From contig PMLH01000212.1 in assembly GCA_003159055.1 (NCBI GenBank), positions 166-6,502 on the forward strand: a DNA stretch of 6,337 nt. The letters run 5' to 3'. The notes beneath the pieces were generated by a model that was not told where the DNA came from, did not search any database, and saw only the letters and a program-made list of their open reading frames with translations. The translations under genes were made by a program, and so were the position numbers. The stretch comes from Myxococcales bacterium. Lineage in GTDB: Bacteria > Myxococcota > Polyangia > Fen-1088. Below are positions 5,318-6,337 of this stretch, in pieces (the stretch's first letter is position 1; each line of letters starts with the position of its first letter).

Positions 5318-6309
5318 AAGCGTTGTCGACGACGGTTGTCGTCCTTCTTCTCGTCGCTGCAAGACCCGGCTTGGCTGACCAAGCCACCGAGGTAACGGAA
5401 GGTTCCGGGGATCTGGCCGCGCGCGCTCGAGCGTGCTTTCTACGAGGTATCGAGCTTTACGAAGAGCGCGACTTCGGTGGCGCGGGCGTGGAGTTTCGCC
5501 GTGCGTACCAGCTGATGAGCAACTTTCGGATTCTCTTCAATCTGGGCCGGGTTGCGGCTGAGCTGCACGACTATGCCGCGGCCATTGATTTGTTCACGCG
5601 CTATCTAGCCGAAGGGGGCGACAAGGTTCCGCCTGAACGCAGACGTGAGCTGCAACAGGAGCTCACCCACCTGCGGCCGCGGGTTGGACAAATCAAGTTG
5701 TTGGTCGACGAGGAGGGCGCAGAGGTGTATCTCGACGACGTTCTCGTAGGACACACACCCATCGCTCCGCTGACGGTCAACGTGGGCCGACGCCGCCTGG
5801 AGATTCGCCCGAAGCAGGGCCCGCCTGAGTTGCGCGTCGTGGACGCCCCCGGCGAGGAAACCGTCGTGGTGCGCATTGCGCGCCCAATTGTCAAACCAAT
5901 TTCGTTGCGACCGCCAGAGCCGATGACCGAGCCGACCATTCTGGTGCAGAAGGGGCGACAAACCAGCCCAAACCCCGATTCATCGAGCCGGGTTTGGCTG
6001 GGATGGACCGCCAGCGGACTCTGCGCGGCGGGTGCCGCGGTGTTTGGCGTGATGGCATATCGTTCATCCAAGGACCTCGAAGAGCTCCGCGAGAGTTACC
6101 CTGTGACCCGTGAGGCGTTGGACAGCAAGCAGAGAACAACCCGCACCCTCAGCGCGGTGGCAGATGGATTCCTTGCTGGCGCGGTTGTCTCTGGCGGATT
6201 GTCGCTCTATTTCAGTATTGCCAGTGGGTCCAAGGTGGATGAGCCCACGTCGCGGGTCTCGGTGGGGCTGTCGTGGCCGAGCGGTGTCACCCTGCGCGGA
6301 CAATTCTGA
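5314..6309 (+). CDS. TPR-PEGA domain membrane protein, coupled to the kinase gene
   Basis: A 331-residue protein. Residues 1-21 look like a signal peptide (MKAL, hydrophobic VVVLLLVAA, likely cleavage after GLA). Residues about 35-100 form two TPR-like helix pairs (ARACFLRGIELYEERDFGGAGVEF..., FNLGRVAAELHDYAAAIDLFTRYL), a protein-binding scaffold. Residues about 124-185 are a PEGA-type beta domain: GQIKLLVDEEGAEVYLDD, then VGHTPI and VNVGRRRLEI. A Pro-rich linker leads to two hydrophobic segments, about 227-249 and 281-303, joined by a charged 31-residue loop; the C-terminus ends in a short beta-like tail (VTLRGQF). With a cleaved signal peptide, the TPR and PEGA parts would be periplasmic and the 250-280 loop cytoplasmic. 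The ATG at 5314 overlaps the kinase stop by four bases (ATGA); AGGA at 5298-5301 is a rather distant Shine-Dalgarno. The frame stays open to 4885 but that part lies inside the kinase gene and is not real. This architecture is common beside myxobacterial kinases; the exact function is unknown. Confidence 0.92.
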   Translation: MKALSTTVVVLLLVAARPGLADQATEVTEGSGDLAARARACFLRGIELYEERDFGGAGVEFRRAYQLMSNFRILFNLGRVAAELHDYAAAIDLFTRYLAEGGDKVPPERRRELQQELTHLRPRVGQIKLLVDEEGAEVYLDDVLVGHTPIAPLTVNVGRRRLEIRPKQGPPELRVVDAPGEETVVVRIARPIVKPISLRPPEPMTEPTILVQKGRQTSPNPDSSSRVWLGWTASGLCAAGAAVFGVMAYRSSKDLEELRESYPVTREALDSKQRTTRTLSAVADGFLAGAVVSGGLSLYFSIASGSKVDEPTSRVSVGLSWPSGVTLRGQF

Positions 6310-6337
6310 TTGCGTACAGGAACACCTTCATCGCTGC

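Overview
The window is GC-rich, tightly coded bacterial DNA. It most likely comes from a myxobacterium-like member of the Myxococcota (former Deltaproteobacteria). This is inferred from gene content, not from a marker gene: a transmembrane Hanks-type Ser/Thr kinase with the 'DVSPQN' catalytic loop, a TPR-PEGA membrane protein, and large lipoproteins with Ig/PKD-like domains and Cys-rich repeats. No rRNA, tRNA, mobile element, CRISPR array or integration site was seen.

Layout. Positions 1-525 (+) are the C-terminal end of a gene that starts outside the window, probably a secreted beta-rich protein. A strong inverted repeat at 559-594 separates it from a convergent gene (606-1313, -) encoding a lipoprotein with a glutaredoxin-like CxxC domain. 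A 188-base divergent intergenic region follows. Next is a large lipoprotein gene (1502-3388, +) made of an N-terminal beta domain, three Ig/PKD-like domains and four tandem six-cysteine repeats. A 300-base non-coding stretch (3389-3688) holds a near-consensus Shine-Dalgarno with a 13-codon ORF, a long hairpin that may be a terminator, and a -10-like box directly before the next gene. The window closes with a two-gene unit: a membrane-anchored Ser/Thr kinase (3689-5317) and, overlapping it by ATGA, a TPR-PEGA protein (5314-6309). The last 28 bases show nothing.

How the parts fit. Three of the five main proteins (glutaredoxin-like lipoprotein, Cys-rich lipoprotein, TPR-PEGA protein) carry export signals, and the kinase is predicted to span the membrane, so the region is cell-envelope oriented. 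The firmest functional link is between the kinase and the PEGA protein, which are probably translationally coupled. The thiol-redox lipoprotein and the Cys-rich lipoprotein are divergently transcribed from one intergenic region. A shared role in disulfide chemistry is possible but rests only on adjacency.
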